64,000 bases of DNA from Lentinula raphanica. Lineage: Eukaryota > Basidiomycota > Agaricomycetes > Agaricales > Omphalotaceae. How positions within the stretch are numbered: the stretch's first letter is position 1; each line of letters starts with the position of its first letter. Below the pieces are notes generated by a model. The model did no database searches and was not told the DNA's origin. It saw only the letters and a list, made by a program, of their open reading frames with translations. Location: contig JANVFP010000033.1 of NCBI GenBank assembly GCA_027919835.1, positions 434,001 to 498,000 of the forward strand, read 5' to 3'. Positions 44,434-56,700 of this stretch are shown in pieces. The translations under genes were made by a program, and so were the position numbers.

Positions 44434-45454
44434 ATGGCAGACCAAGCAGAACACGCTTTCATAAAGACATTCACCAGTACTATATCTACCCAAGCAATAA
44501 TTTACGGAGACGACTACCAACAACCTCCTGAAAATTCTCTGAAGAAGATCCCGGTGTTAGCAGGTGTACCCGTGCCAGAGCCACCAGCGAGCAAAGTAGA
44601 AGCTGTCTCTTCATCTGGTATTGTCTTCCACAATGAATACGCGTATCATTCGTTGACTCTCCGCTTCAGCCACACTCAATCTCCTCGTTAAATCTACCAA
44701 GCCACCAGTGACTTACACACTCTCCGGCATCCACCCCACTGACACCATTGCTGCCATCAAGCAGCATCTCTCAACCACCAATCCGACTGCTCCCGCTCCA
44801 GACGCACAGAGACTACTTTTGAAGGGCAAGGCATTGGCGGATAACAAGCTGTTGAAAGAATATCCAGTGAAAGATGGTGACACGATTAATCTCATGGTCA
44901 AGCCCGGCGTGGATTGGAACCCTTCTGCACCTCCACCTGTTGTGGAACCACAACCGGTGTCTCTAAGCTCTCCTGCTCCAAAACTGGCCACTAGCATGAC
45001 TGGATCATCATCCTCTTTGTTACAAGGAGGTGCGCCTGCCTCAACACCGAAACGCCACCAACGCATACCCTCTGTCGTCCTATCTCCGTCACCTTCTAAT
45101 GAGGATAACGGCGATGCACAACCAAGAAAGGATGTCCTTCTAACCCTGGACACTACTGACTTGGGCTTAGGCGCAAGTAGTACCTCCGTACCAAAAGAGG
45201 CTTTGGGCGCGTATCATTTGACCATCTCCAGTCCGGAATTCTGGGAAAAGTTGATCCAGTTCTTGAGGTAATTCTCACCTTTACCCGGGAAACACTGTAA
45301 TCAACGATTATTCTGCAGGAAGGAATTTACGAATGAATCGGACGCTCTCGCCGCATTTGAAGACTTCCTTGCTGCGAGTAAGGGGAGCTTGACTGCGAGC
45401 GATATTGCGAAGATACGAGACCATGTGGGCGTTGTTGGGATGGCTGGCACATGA
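44434..45454 (+). CDS. Get5/Mdy2-like ubiquitin-domain protein
   Basis: Likely component of the GET pathway, which hands tail-anchored proteins to the ER. From ATG 44434, exon 1 encodes MADQAEHAFIKTFTSTISTQ then AIIYGDDYQQPPENSLKKIP, resembling the Get4-binding N-terminal domain of fungal Get5. After an intron a ubiquitin-like domain follows (VTYTLSGIHPTDTIAAIKQH, AQRLLLKGKALADNKLLKEY, VKDGDTINLMVKPG). A Pro/Ser linker and a C-terminal helical domain (SPEFWEKLIQFLRKEFTNES, ASDIAKIRDHVGVVGMAGT) end at 45454. Three exons. The domain order fits Get5; another UBL co-chaperone is possible. Confidence 0.72.
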
Positions 45455-46767
45455 ATGAGAGAAGAAGAGAAAGATCATTCCTTACCACGGTTGCGTTATA
45501 GTCGGGGCTTATCATACACTCAAGGTCAATTCTTACGACTGTTCACCATTCTTTTGTTGATCAAGAACCTTTTGCAGTCATATTCTGTTTAATGGAAACT
45601 CGTGTTTGCTTGTAACGAGTTTTCTATCAAGATAATAAACCATCTGTTTCTGTTTTTCCCGATGTTTACCATGAGACCAGTTCAACCACAACTCGTAGTC
45701 CCTAATTCGTCAACGCACCCACCGAAATCTTTCTGCTGCTCACAGGATGCAGGTGCTATGTTTTTGCTTCTCCTGAAATTGTGGACTGGGTACGCGACCA
45801 GAGAGGAGATTAACCACGGGAACCTCAAGATACCCTAGTAATCCGGTAGCTCATTTTGACACCGAGGTTTCTCAGGAACGTGTGGATTCTGGAATCTCAT
45901 CACGGTCCTGAAGTGGGATTCTTCATTCTGCCTTGTCCATTCTTCTTGTCCTTGTACTCGAAATGTATCACTGATTCGATTTCGAACATTCACAGATCAT
46001 CCGAACACACGATTTCCGTCGTCACCAGTTTCACGAAATGCTGATTGCCTATCTTGCCAGTGACTATTGTTCGTTCCTGTTACTATTTTACTGAATCCTA
46101 TCTCGAAGATCAAGACGAAATGCTCGGCGAATGGTTCTCTCCTGCTCCGAGCCCGACCTCGAATGTTAGTCTCATGTTACAATCGTTGTTTATATGCAAT
46201 ACCCAATCTAGCAATCATCCGGTACGTGGCACTGAGTGGATGTGTATATTCCCGTATGATTTACTGATAGGCTGAGCTATATAATTATTATAACCTATTA
46301 CAACCTAGGTTTCGTGTTTGACGGTTTCTGTGGATGCATTAAAGGTGGTCGCAAATAAACACTCCTCCTTGTCTGTCGGCTGTTTCATTGCCCTATTCTG
46401 AGGTATGTTGGTCTATCGGTGCTCATCTGGAAACATGCCTTGTATCTGACTTCCAAATCTATACCAGGTCGTAGGCGCGTTACCGGAGTTTGTACCAAGG
46501 TGCGCCATAAGTCCCGGTGTCCTGATTTTTCAACTGATTGGCGTCATGAGGCAGGTCGATGCGATGTTCAAGGGAGAGCAAGTCACAGCATAGCAGAAGT
46601 CATTTTCGTCGAAACGTCCGAATATTGCATCTCCTTGCATGAAGAGTCAATCCTTCCAGCCCCTCAGACACATCCGTTTGGCTTATTAGCAAGGGCGCTC
46701 GCTAGACGTTTGAGCTAGTGGACGTCTATCTCCTTATCACGATTCATGGGCGCAGATTCGACCTACG
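45455..46767. other. Gene-free stretch
   Basis: Several short frames, none with start, splice or family support. No repeat seen. Confidence 0.45.
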
Positions 46768-46775
46768 TATAAATA
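46768..46775 (+). promoter_or_regulatory. TATA box of the secreted Ser-rich protein gene
   Basis: TATAAATA 137 bp upstream of the first ATG at 46905. Confidence 0.6.
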
Positions 46776-46904
46776 CGATCCTGGAGAGCCAAAACTCTCT
46801 ATTGCGCCGTGCGTACATCAGCGACCTTGCTCCCCATTTTCGTGCAGGACACGATCGACTTTGGTTTTTTCTTACTTTGCTGGCGACGTAACCTTCGATA
46901 CACT

Positions 46905-48985
46905 ATGCTCTTCTTCAATCACATTGAACGCCAGTGGAACACCGCAAGGCTGCTCTTTCCCCTCATATCGATGATTACAACCACTACCGCTTTGCCCATC
47001 CGTTTCAGGAGAGATACTGCGCCTGCCAGTAACTCTGTTGACACTGTGGCCAACTACATGCAGACCGCCTTACAGACGTACCTTGCTGGTCAAAATGGCG
47101 TCACCAATTTCCACGCCATTGCAGATGGTTGGAAGACGATTGACTTTGCGGGCAAGGGAACATCGCTCACAGGAGACGAGGCAGCGAACAGCATCTTCTA
47201 TATCGCCGATCAAATCCAAGGCGCGACGACGACGATTTCGTATAGCGGGATGATGGTATCCTTCATGGAGGACGTGAACGTTGCCATGAGCCTGAACATG
47301 AACGGAGTGAACAGCCCAGCTGTCACCAAGGCTCAGCAAGCTTCTAGCAAAGCATGTTTCTCAGGGATGGCCGCTGCTACTACCAAGGCATCCAAAGAGT
47401 ATGCCGAGCAGAACTCTGGTCGTGCTCCGAATGTCACTTCTCCCGAGTTCCTCCAGTTTGCCGCCCAAGATCCGGACTATACCCAGCCTGCCGCTGTATG
47501 TCAAAGTGCAACGAATACGTACCAGGCTGCGCTCAGTCATGCCGTTGGAGACGATTTCTATATCTTCTCTGGAGCGATGAACAACATCAACCAGCTCACG
47601 CAGTCCCTTACGCTCATCGAGGGACTCAATATGGAAGTTTCTTCGGCGACCACGTCGGCAGGCTTAGGAAAGGGGAAGTACAAGCCGTACTACAGCTTCC
47701 CCACCTTGAACGGAACGATGAGCGCCTGGCAGTCCACTGGCGATGGGTCTTCATCATCTCCTGCTTTCACCTGGAGCAGTTCTTCTTCCTCTGGTTCGAC
47801 AACGAATACGACATCGTCTAGTGGAGCTGGAGTTGGTTTCTTCTGGGAAGATCTCTCCGGCAGTGGCGCAGGTTCCAGTTCGTCGTCCAAATCCACATCG
47901 AATGTCACCTCGGTGGGGATGTCAGTATCTTTCGGTCAGATCAGTATGTTCGGGGTGGATTTCGGACTATGGGATGCCATCGAAGTCGCAGAATCACTTC
48001 AGAATCCCCCTGATGAAATCACCAAGAAAGGTGTACCGGCGTTCCAGAAGTATTATGGGTCCGCAAGTAAACCTGGACCTTTGGCTAGCTGGAAAGATCA
48101 GGCTCTGATCGTGTATCAGGTGCATCAGTCTTATCTCATCCAGTATCTGTCCTTCATGGAACTCACACTTTTCTTTTTCTCTTGTAGCCCTCTTTCTCCG
48201 TTGAATTCTCCAGCGCTGACGAAGCCTCCGAGTTCCACAAAACTGCCGCCACGGCTGGGTTCTGCATCTTTATCATCTGTGTCGGCGGTAGTGGAAGTTC
48301 TTCGAGTAGTACGATGAACTACTCAACCGGTAGTAGATTCGTGACGTACAACGATACAACGAATCAAGCGTATCTGGTTGGCTTCACCCAAACGAATTTC
48401 TTCGTCAATCAAGGACCACAGGATGACAGTAATTGGTCGTTGTTGGCAGGCAACAATACCGATACGGCGTCATCCAGCACCGACAGCAGTTCTGTCTCCA
48501 CCAATAATTCGACGACAGATGCTGGTTCTTCAAGCTCGGACTCGGGTACGGATACAGACTCTGCTTCCACCGGGGATTCGTCCAGTGATACCGGTTCTGT
48601 TTCTTCCACCAATGATACGACATCAGCTCCCTCGTCATCTCCACCTCCCTCCTCTCCTTCGAAGAACAATGGCACATCTTCCAACGATTCATCATCCACA
48701 GATAGCTCCACTAGCGACAGTTCCTCCACTTCCGCGCCCGATGGGACGTCAGCCAACAGTGACTCCCCGTCTGACGATCCATCATCCAGTTCCGCGTCCG
48801 ATGGAACGTCGGCTACTGATTCAACTTCTACAACCTCTGCCAACAACGAGTCTCCTTCTGACACTCCTTCGTCTGCATCTGGAACTGCAGCTGACAAGAA
48901 GGATCCTAGTTCCAGTTCGGCGGCCCCCAGCAAGTCTACGAGTGAAGTCGCTTCAATGAATCGGCGATGGCGGCGCCTTCGTTAA
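46905..48985 (+). CDS. Secreted Ser/Thr/Asp-rich protein of unknown function
   Basis: Two exons (46905-48119 and 48188-48985) give 670 residues. The N-terminus (MLFFNHIERQWNTARLLFPL then ISMITTTTALP) looks like a signal sequence followed by an RFRR site that could be cut by a Kex2-like protease. The first half is a folded-looking domain (DTVANYMQTALQTYLAGQNG, FYIFSGAMNNINQLTQSLTL). Two Ser-rich linkers follow, around a domain with SFGQISMFGVDFGLWDAIEV and, after the intron, FSVEFSSADEASEF. The last about 190 residues are Ser, Thr, Asp and Asn repeats ending in a basic MNRRWRRLR. I do not recognise the family. A cell-wall or surface role is inference. The frame is open upstream of 46905 only from a GTG. 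Confidence 0.72.
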
Positions 48986-49995
48986 CCAGACAGCCCCCGT
49001 GTACTCATTATTCTGATCAAGACGTCAATAAACGCTTGTGTATCTTAACCGATATGCATATGAATCATTGTCCCTCGAACATCCAGAATTGTTGAGCTTC
49101 TACCGAAGGATTGAAAGGTTCCTATTCATGAAATGACCAGGCTGCTACTCATAGTATACACATGTTTCTGACTGCCAGCTGCCTGATCCTTGAGGGAAGA
49201 AATGACCCAGTAAGTAATATCATCTAGCCAGCATCCGCCTACATTCGTTTGCACCAACACCAACTTCTAGGCCCCAGTGATCCATATGGAGTACACGAGA
49301 CCGATCGGTGAGTATCACCTTTCATTGACCATGCCTGTGGAGACAATGATTTTACTCTCTGTGGAAGTTGAGATTGTCCTCGACTGAAACTCGGATGACA
49401 CTGAAAGTTCTCTATTGCATGCGCACACTGCACAGTAGCAGTCTTCTATTCACATCAACACCCATTGTCACCGACTCGTTTTCGTATTCTATTGAGGTTT
49501 GTTCCCTAATTTCGTATGTTCGCGTCCCCCCTAAACCCCAAATATCAGAAGCTCATTCAACCATCTCACAGAACCCACATATACATAACATATGGAGCTG
49601 AGTGTTGATCCAATATGGTTCCAACACCCTCAACGTCACTCAAAACTTTGAAGGTAAAATCGGCATCGTTCAATGTCACATTCGTTATAGCTTTTCCCAG
49701 TCGAGTCATCCGTTTTGTTGGTCGCTCAATCCCATTCCCGGTCTCCTTCTATCTCTATATGACTCAACGGTGATCTAAGATGGTTGACAGTGAAGATTGA
49801 CGAAGATGGCTTAGGAATTACTATCAACATTACCGTGGTTTATCATCGTTCCACTCATTCATAGTAGGGTTCCCCAGGGCCCATACTAATATTTCATCTC
49901 GGTCTTTTTGTTCCTTCTTGATTCCGGCTGGCTTACAGTGAAGCTCATATGACGGTGAGAGATATTTAGATGTTCTATTTTGTGCAACAACCACG
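48986..49995. other. Intergenic
   Basis: No gene supported; promoter region of the PhzF-family gene near its end. Confidence 0.5.
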
Positions 49996-51078
49996 ATGTC
50001 GATTTCCTTTCAAATCATTGATGTATTCACCCACAGACGCTTTCTTGGAAATCCACTTGCCATCGTCATCCTACACCACGCCGATTTGGATTCTATCCAC
50101 ACACAATCTCTCACACAACAGCAAAAACAACTCCTCGCGCGTGAATTCAACCTATCAGAAACTGTGTTCATACATACCACACAAAGAAACCACAATGATC
50201 CTAGCGAACCTTTTGTGATTGACATCTTCACTACCACCGAGGAACTACCGTTTGCTGGCCACCCTACGATAGGTGCAGGTTGGTTCTTGGCTCAACGGTG
50301 GAAGACGAGGACGGAGTTTAGGCTATCTACGAGAGCTGGGGAAATCCTCGTGACAAACACCTCCAGGGTCAATGGCTCTGTGGGTTCTGCCAATATGGAC
50401 GGTGTGAATGAGGATATGCCAGCGAAGCTTGTGAGGCTTCAAGTTCCTATAGATTTCATGACCCACCCTCTCTATCATTCTCCTGGTCTGTCAACCCTCA
50501 AATCAAAAGTCCACCAACCAGAACTCGAGCCAGATGACTACGTCAATGGAGTGGAAGGTGCCGAACCTGTTGCGTCAATCGTAAAAGGGATGTCGTTCAT
50601 CCTGATCCAGCTGAGCAACGAGGGTGCTCTCGCTAGGATGAAACCGCTCTATGGAATAACCGAGGCTGAGCTTCGCGTTCCGGATAATCATCTGGGTGAT
50701 TGGAAGGGGTTTAGCTCCTTGTATGTCTTTGTCATTGGTTCCAATGATACCCATTTGGGATCCGCAGACACGAATGATTCTATCTTCGACGAAGTCACTG
50801 ACACCAACGCCAATGATATTATCCGTATCCGGACTCGGATGCTACATAGCGGCGGACTCGAGGATCCTGCGACGGGATCTGCCGCGTCGACACTATGTGG
50901 GTGGCTCGCAGTCCAGAAGGGGGCTGGTAATTGGAGGTTTGAAGTCATCCAAGGTATAGAGATTGGAAGGGAAAGTCGGATCGGTGTTTTGGTCGATGTG
51001 GATGGGCACGGTTCTGTTACTAAGATCGAGTTGCTGGGAGGCGCCGTCAAGGTTGCGGAAGGAGTTCTTCAGGTCTGA
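49996..51078 (+). CDS. PhzF-family protein (isomerase-like)
   Basis: Single-exon gene of 360 residues from ATG 49996. PhzF/diaminopimelate-epimerase fold: SFQIIDVFTHRRFLGNPLAI at the start, FNLSETVFI (whose conserved acidic residue is the general acid/base in the family), ELPFAGHPTIGAGWFL, and in the second half LHSGGLEDPATGSAASTLCG. These are the standard PhzF signatures. The founding enzyme isomerises a phenazine precursor; most fungal members have no assigned substrate, so a reaction cannot be named. The absence of introns is unusual among its neighbours. Confidence 0.9.
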   Translation: MSISFQIIDVFTHRRFLGNPLAIVILHHADLDSIHTQSLTQQQKQLLAREFNLSETVFIHTTQRNHNDPSEPFVIDIFTTTEELPFAGHPTIGAGWFLAQRWKTRTEFRLSTRAGEILVTNTSRVNGSVGSANMDGVNEDMPAKLVRLQVPIDFMTHPLYHSPGLSTLKSKVHQPELEPDDYVNGVEGAEPVASIVKGMSFILIQLSNEGALARMKPLYGITEAELRVPDNHLGDWKGFSSLYVFVIGSNDTHLGSADTNDSIFDEVTDTNANDIIRIRTRMLHSGGLEDPATGSAASTLCGWLAVQKGAGNWRFEVIQGIEIGRESRIGVLVDVDGHGSVTKIELLGGAVKVAEGVLQV

Positions 51079-51551
51079 AACTCCCTACTACAGTGTATAA
51101 TAAACAGTGTTTCAAAGCTCATGAAAGTCAGTCAATGAAATAAACAATTCTCGCTTTCAAGCAATAAGTAGAATACATGGACTTGGTCTAATAGGTATGG
51201 TATATTTATAACCTGCATACTACAAATACAGGTCGCATAGATCGTAATCGTAACTATCGTACTATCATATAGTTGTCCGCGAATACTCAAATGTTGTTTG
51301 GCATTTGGGGGGGAACTACTATGTACAAAGGATGAGCGTGCGGGTGGCAAAAAGGATAACCTTGCGATGAAGAATATGGTGAGATGAAGAATATGGTGAG
51401 GATGAACGGTGACAGTGTGATATGCAGTCATAGTCCGCGAGCTAGATGTGGGGTACGCGTGCTGTATAATAAAGAGTTCGATGATAGGATAACATACCCT
51501 TGAGTTTGGTCATTCATCATAGATCGTCAGCCATATGTTCCAGTCATCACC
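51079..51551. other. Convergent intergenic region
   Basis: Between the 3' ends of the PhzF gene and WOPR gene 1. A short duplication, GATGAAGAATATGGTGAG, is repeated in tandem at about 51366-51402. Confidence 0.6.
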
Positions 51552-53740
51552 TCAATCCCTTCTTAGCCTATCGACCTCAGGTTCGACCGGCGCAGGAGCA
51601 GGCCTCGGATCAAGTAACCTAAGCGTCTTATCATCCTCTGGACGTCTCCGATAAGGATGGTTTCGCTTGAGCGAATGAAGTGGTGGAAGCGGAAGAGGCG
51701 CAAGGTCTCGTTGCGGACCATCGACAAGACCTGCAGTCAAAGATCCTGCAACAGTCGGACCTCCCGCAAAGCTTCCTGCAGTGATATTCACCGGCTCGCT
51801 AAGACGGACGAGCTCGGCACTACGGACAAGGTCAGAAGTTGTAGCAGTGATGGACGTCGTTGTCGTTCGTAAATCACCGAGGCGAGGTGCAGGCGATGGA
51901 CCTGGAACGCCGGGTCCGTAGAGCAACGACGGTATGTTCGTCCCGCCACCTCCGCCGCCATAGATTGACCCAGCCGATCCGACTGAGCCAGGAGACCTCG
52001 CAGAGCCCGCAGAACCAGACGCAGACGACTCTGTGCTAGGCGAGGCAGGCGTCCCTACCCTATCGTCCATGTACGTATTCTGAGGCGAATGAAACGCCGT
52101 GTTCATAGTGTAAGGGTTTGAGTACGAAGACACCCCGCGCGGGATGGAGTACACGTTCTGGTATTGGGACGAATGAGGAGTGGGCATAGAAGGTACAGGA
52201 GCAGGTGATGTAGGCGACATTGGGGAGACAGGAGACATGGGCGGTGCTGGTGAGTGAGGAGGAGGGATGTTGCTGCTGCTGTCGTTTACAAGGGTATAAT
52301 TCTGTGGCAGAGACGATGTGCGGTTGGAGGATGAGTTCAAGGACACAGGTGGCGGTGATTGGTATGAATTTGGAGGTGACTGCTCGACGTATTCTGGACG
52401 CGATAGGTTCGGGTAGTGTCCAGGAGAGGCTTGTGGATGGTGCTCATCATACCAAGATGTCGACTGCGGTGGTGGCAATGGTTGTACAGGTGAATACATA
52501 TGATCAGGAGGTCCTGGGGTATTGTATGTCGGCGATACATAGGATGAGCTAGACGCTGGTCCTGCGATGACCCGAAGGGTCATCGACGACGGGTCATGGG
52601 TATATTCTGTAGACACGATACGGTGCCCGTTCTGGTATGGAGTACGTGTCGGTTGCGGAACATGGCGAGAGCTGATGATGGGTGTCGCAGCATAGGGAAG
52701 GTTATGTTCCGGTGGATGTTCTGGTATCTGTGGGCGCTGTGGATGCTGTGCGTAGGCCGGATAGGGCTCGTACATCGACACAGGATGGGATGTCGTAGGC
52801 GGATAGGGATATGGCGAAGGGAATGGAGCGTATGTCCTGTTCGTTATGGACGCGGAAGTAGACGCAGAAGCGGAGCCTGAGGCTGCATCGTTCATGCGGG
52901 TCGTCGACGCCGACGACTCTTCTGCGGCCTTGTTGCGGCTCTTGTTAACCCTCGTGCTCTTGAACATTCCTTCCGGGACATTGAGGTCGCCCACACCAGC
53001 GTAGTCATCAATCGTACCGAGGTTATCGACCGTGAGTTGTGTAAAATACGCGGCTGCAATTCGGATATCATTATCATCACGGGTCCGCCTGACAGCGAGA
53101 ACGATTTAAAGGGTCCTACTCACTGAGATGCCACTTCCGTCTACCTTTCTCTGTTTCTATCCAAACGGAATAGGTCTGTTTGACGAGAGGATCCCAATCT
53201 TTGGGTGCCTGTGGTTTTTCGGAGCTACTACGTGGAGGTTGGATAGATATATGTAAGCAGGCAGGTAGAATGGAGGTAAGCATTTGCTCACCTCGCTTGT
53301 CCAGCAGACTCAGGCGGTGAATATTTCTCATAGTAAAACAAGAACTCCTATGGTGTACAGCGTATCAGCTAAACGATCAGCAAGAAACGGAAGCAAAAGC
53401 GGAGGAAAACAAGAAAACTCGGAAGTAAAATCAAAGCCGAAAACGGTTATCCAGATCTCGTTTAGCTAAAAAGCTAACAACTTACATCTCGGACTCTTGA
53501 AGGACTCCATCTTCTTCCTTCAGTAAACCTCTCAATTCCCAGCCCAGTGATCTCCGTATGAGGACCTCTTTCTTCCCAAGCATATACACAGCCAGAGCCA
53601 AGCGCCATTCGCTCGTCCGCATCTAATCTTCGTGTAACCATCTCCAGGTGTCCTTGGTGTACGGCGTAAAATATCTTGTGTGCATCGAGTGTCGAGCGAA
53701 TGCGAACATTTTGAAGGGTAGGACGTTGCTGCCTGACCAT
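51552..53740 (-). CDS. WOPR-domain (Gti1/Pac2 family) transcription regulator 1
   Basis: Nuclear DNA-binding regulator of the family that includes Wor1, Ryp1 and Pac2, which control morphology and development. It starts at 53740 (MVRQQRPTLQNVRIRSTLDA). WOPRa: AHKIFYAVHQGHLEMVTRRL, SGCVYAWEERG, FTEGRRWSPSRVRD, then after an intron EFLFYYEKYSPPESAGQAR. WOPRb: WDPLVKQTYSVWIETEKGRR, KWHL|TAYFTQLTVDNL, IDDYAGVGDLNVPEGMFKST. From about residue 200 on it is a long disordered region rich in Pro, Ser, Tyr and Thr, including SPVSPMSPTSPAPVPS repeats, ending in HPYRRRPEDDKTLRL. Such tails often activate transcription or drive phase separation. A second WOPR gene lies 6.6 kb away on the same strand. Confidence 0.88.
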
Positions 53741-56700
53741 TTTGTGTCGTATTTATCGTGTTATGCCAACCAGCGCTGAGGAATTTCTTCTTGAATATAG
53801 TTTTTTTCTCCGCCTTTTGGGTGGCTTCTGATTGGAGGAAGGAGGGATTCGAGGTATGGAGCTGAGTTTAAGGTACAGGTAAAAGGCAGAAAGGCAGAAA
53901 CTCAAAGGAAGGCCCAGCGAATGGTCCAGGGCGGTCTTATTCTGTTTTGTAGATTTAAGAAGAAGACATGAAGGTGAAGGAGAGTGAGAGAAAAGCTCAT
54001 ATGATTATAGGAGATTTCCTAGTCCGATTTCTGATCTCTTTTGATCCCCAGTTTCTCATTCATCCGAAAACTCGCGCTAAGGGTTCTCATATTGCTTTTT
54101 TGGATTCTATGTATTTTATCTACCGATTTGCCCCCTTGAAATTTAGTTCTCCCCTTTGACATTCTGTAAACTTTTGTCGCCGTTCTGCTCCCGTATTTTC
54201 GCTTCCTTTTTGGTGAACAACTTTCTTATGAGTTGGGGACCCTGAGCCAACCTGCTGGGAGGAAAGCGAAGGCTTGCGAAGCGTTCATCGTTCAACGTAT
54301 CATTCATTTCTTTCACACAGGCCGATTCCATCTTTTGATGCCGATCTCTTGAATAACATAAGAAAATCGATTGTTCTAGAACCTTAAACTCTACATACCT
54401 AAAAATCCTCCCATCGTATGTACATACGAATCGCGCCATTCATAAAACACAGATCACTATGAAGCAGATTACTCTCGATTTAATCATCCGTACTTCGTGT
54501 CTTTCACGCGTCCTTCCCGTGTTCAACGTTCAGCCTTCGCTTCCGGTAGGTACAGGCCGAGTTGAGCGTGTAGCCACCATTCATCCCGCCACTGTTCTTT
54601 ATACTTTCTCTGTTGAACATTCATCCCCATGGCTCAAGATTGGGATCATGAGAATTTACCTCTTTTGTCTCTCTCGGACTCGATACCACATACAGTACAA
54701 AGTACTGATCAGTATCACTGAATATCTGGTTGTCAGTGTCAGTCAGGTCAGAACACCTTTTAGCTACTCTTAGCCATTGTAATCACCAAGAATTTAGAAT
54801 GACCAACGTCATGCTCCAGTTCCAATATTTACATGCACATGGAGCCCAACATTAATATATCCAAAGAGTGACTTTGTGCACTACCTCCTGAGCCCGAAGT
54901 GCTTATGAATCAGAATTTTGGGGACTGATCATCACCTGAGTACTCACATAACACTCTCAGCATCCATGAGAGCTTAAAATGGCAAAGAGGAATGTGGTTG
55001 AACCTTTGTTTTATCTGTCATTGAGTTAGATGTAGTAATGACCGTCCCATTAACCAACCTTCACCATCGGGTAAATGTCTTCTGAATCTACGAGCGCTCA
55101 CTTGAGGAAGATTCAAATCATGGATGTGCTACATCCTCCAACTTACACTTGTGCTGCATTTTCGATTCATCCAAAAATCATTATGCATGAAGTTTACAGC
55201 CGGTGTCAATCACTGGGGTAAAGCAATAGCATATCAAGGAAAACTTATCGTGAGTATAGGGAGTACATTGCGCACCTTCCGGGCCCAAGCGATACAGAGA
55301 GCGATTTGAACGTCGAGCACAAATGTCGACCTATAACAGTTAGTATACATGTACTGAATGAGTACACAGTCCAGCATTAATTCGATATGACACCTGGATT
55401 TATATGTGCATGCAGTGACTACTATCATGTCCGGATTAGCTTCACCGAACATGGCATTAGTACATTCACCTTCAAAAGTAAACTCAGTCATCTTGAGTAC
55501 TCAGCTATCCAAGATCATAGGACATTGCAAGTAGACACCATCTTGATCACCCAGTATCGAGTGATATTCTCCAACCCGGTATACCATGTGCGTCGAAGAT
55601 CCAGACAACCATGGTATATCCCATCAAAAACAAGAGACGTACCGTAAGCCTGTAAGGCAACTCCCGTGCCCTTGAGCATCGGTTCCTAGACCCTTGATAA
55701 CACTGATACATTGCATTGACACAGTGTGTACTGACAAGGAATTGCTATGTTCGGCCGAAGTGGAACTTGCATGGTAGGATCCGTGACAATATGAACTTCA
55801 AGATAACAATAACAGCCAAGACGGTAGAATGAGTTGATGTGCCCGCATGTCCGAACTGTGCCACAAATTATACGGTCGCGATATCCGGATACCCCAAATT
55901 ATCAGGCCCCGGAATCAAGGTGTGGGTGTATTCTGAGTGTAGTCTGAGTCACTGGTGGATGATCGCTGTCAGTCAATCTTGCAGATAGCATATGATATGT
56001 AGCTGGAAAGAGTATCACTCAACGAGCTCGGAAGCCAGGGTCTTCGCCTTGTTGGATCCACAGTGCACACTTCCGCAAGAAACCGGTACAACAGTGCAAG
56101 TTTGAGCTTTGTCAAAGGGAATGAATATTATATGCGTGCTCATTGCTTGCTGACCTTTGCTGACCAAGTTCATGGTATATGGTGGGGTTTACTCTAGCTC
56201 ATTGATGCACAAAAGTTGCCATTGTTTCATCGTGGCTGCTGGCAGAATGTGTACCGTGTCACGACACAGGTTCATCTATTGTTCATTGATTGCAACTTTG
56301 CAAGGCCGTAGCGTTAGCCTGATTTCGAGCCATAGCACAGCGAAGAGCGCATACCATGAAAGCTTGGGCGGCCTGAGCCACGGTTTCGCGTATATTGACA
56401 AGAAGAGAGCCTTAGAGAGGTAAGGAAGAATTAGGCGCCTGACGCTTGGGAGTCAATGCCAGCATCATCGCCACAGCATATCTTATCACTGATCAGAACT
56501 CAAAAGCTGATAAGCCCGATAAGATAGTCAAGTGGAATCGGTGATAAGATAACTGATCTCTTTGGCGCTCAGAGCGCTTATCTCTCGAACTTCCTCCACT
56601 GACGCCGTCATTGTCACGACTCACTGCAGTTGGCAATGTCCTGCTCATCCACTCTCTCTTTGTTAGAATCCTTTAGAACACAAGCACATACACCTCTCTA

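Noticed and set aside
48405..48959. Long frames on both strands over the Ser-rich tail of the secreted protein gene
   Set aside because: Low-complexity repeats keep other frames open; they are shadows of 46905-48985.
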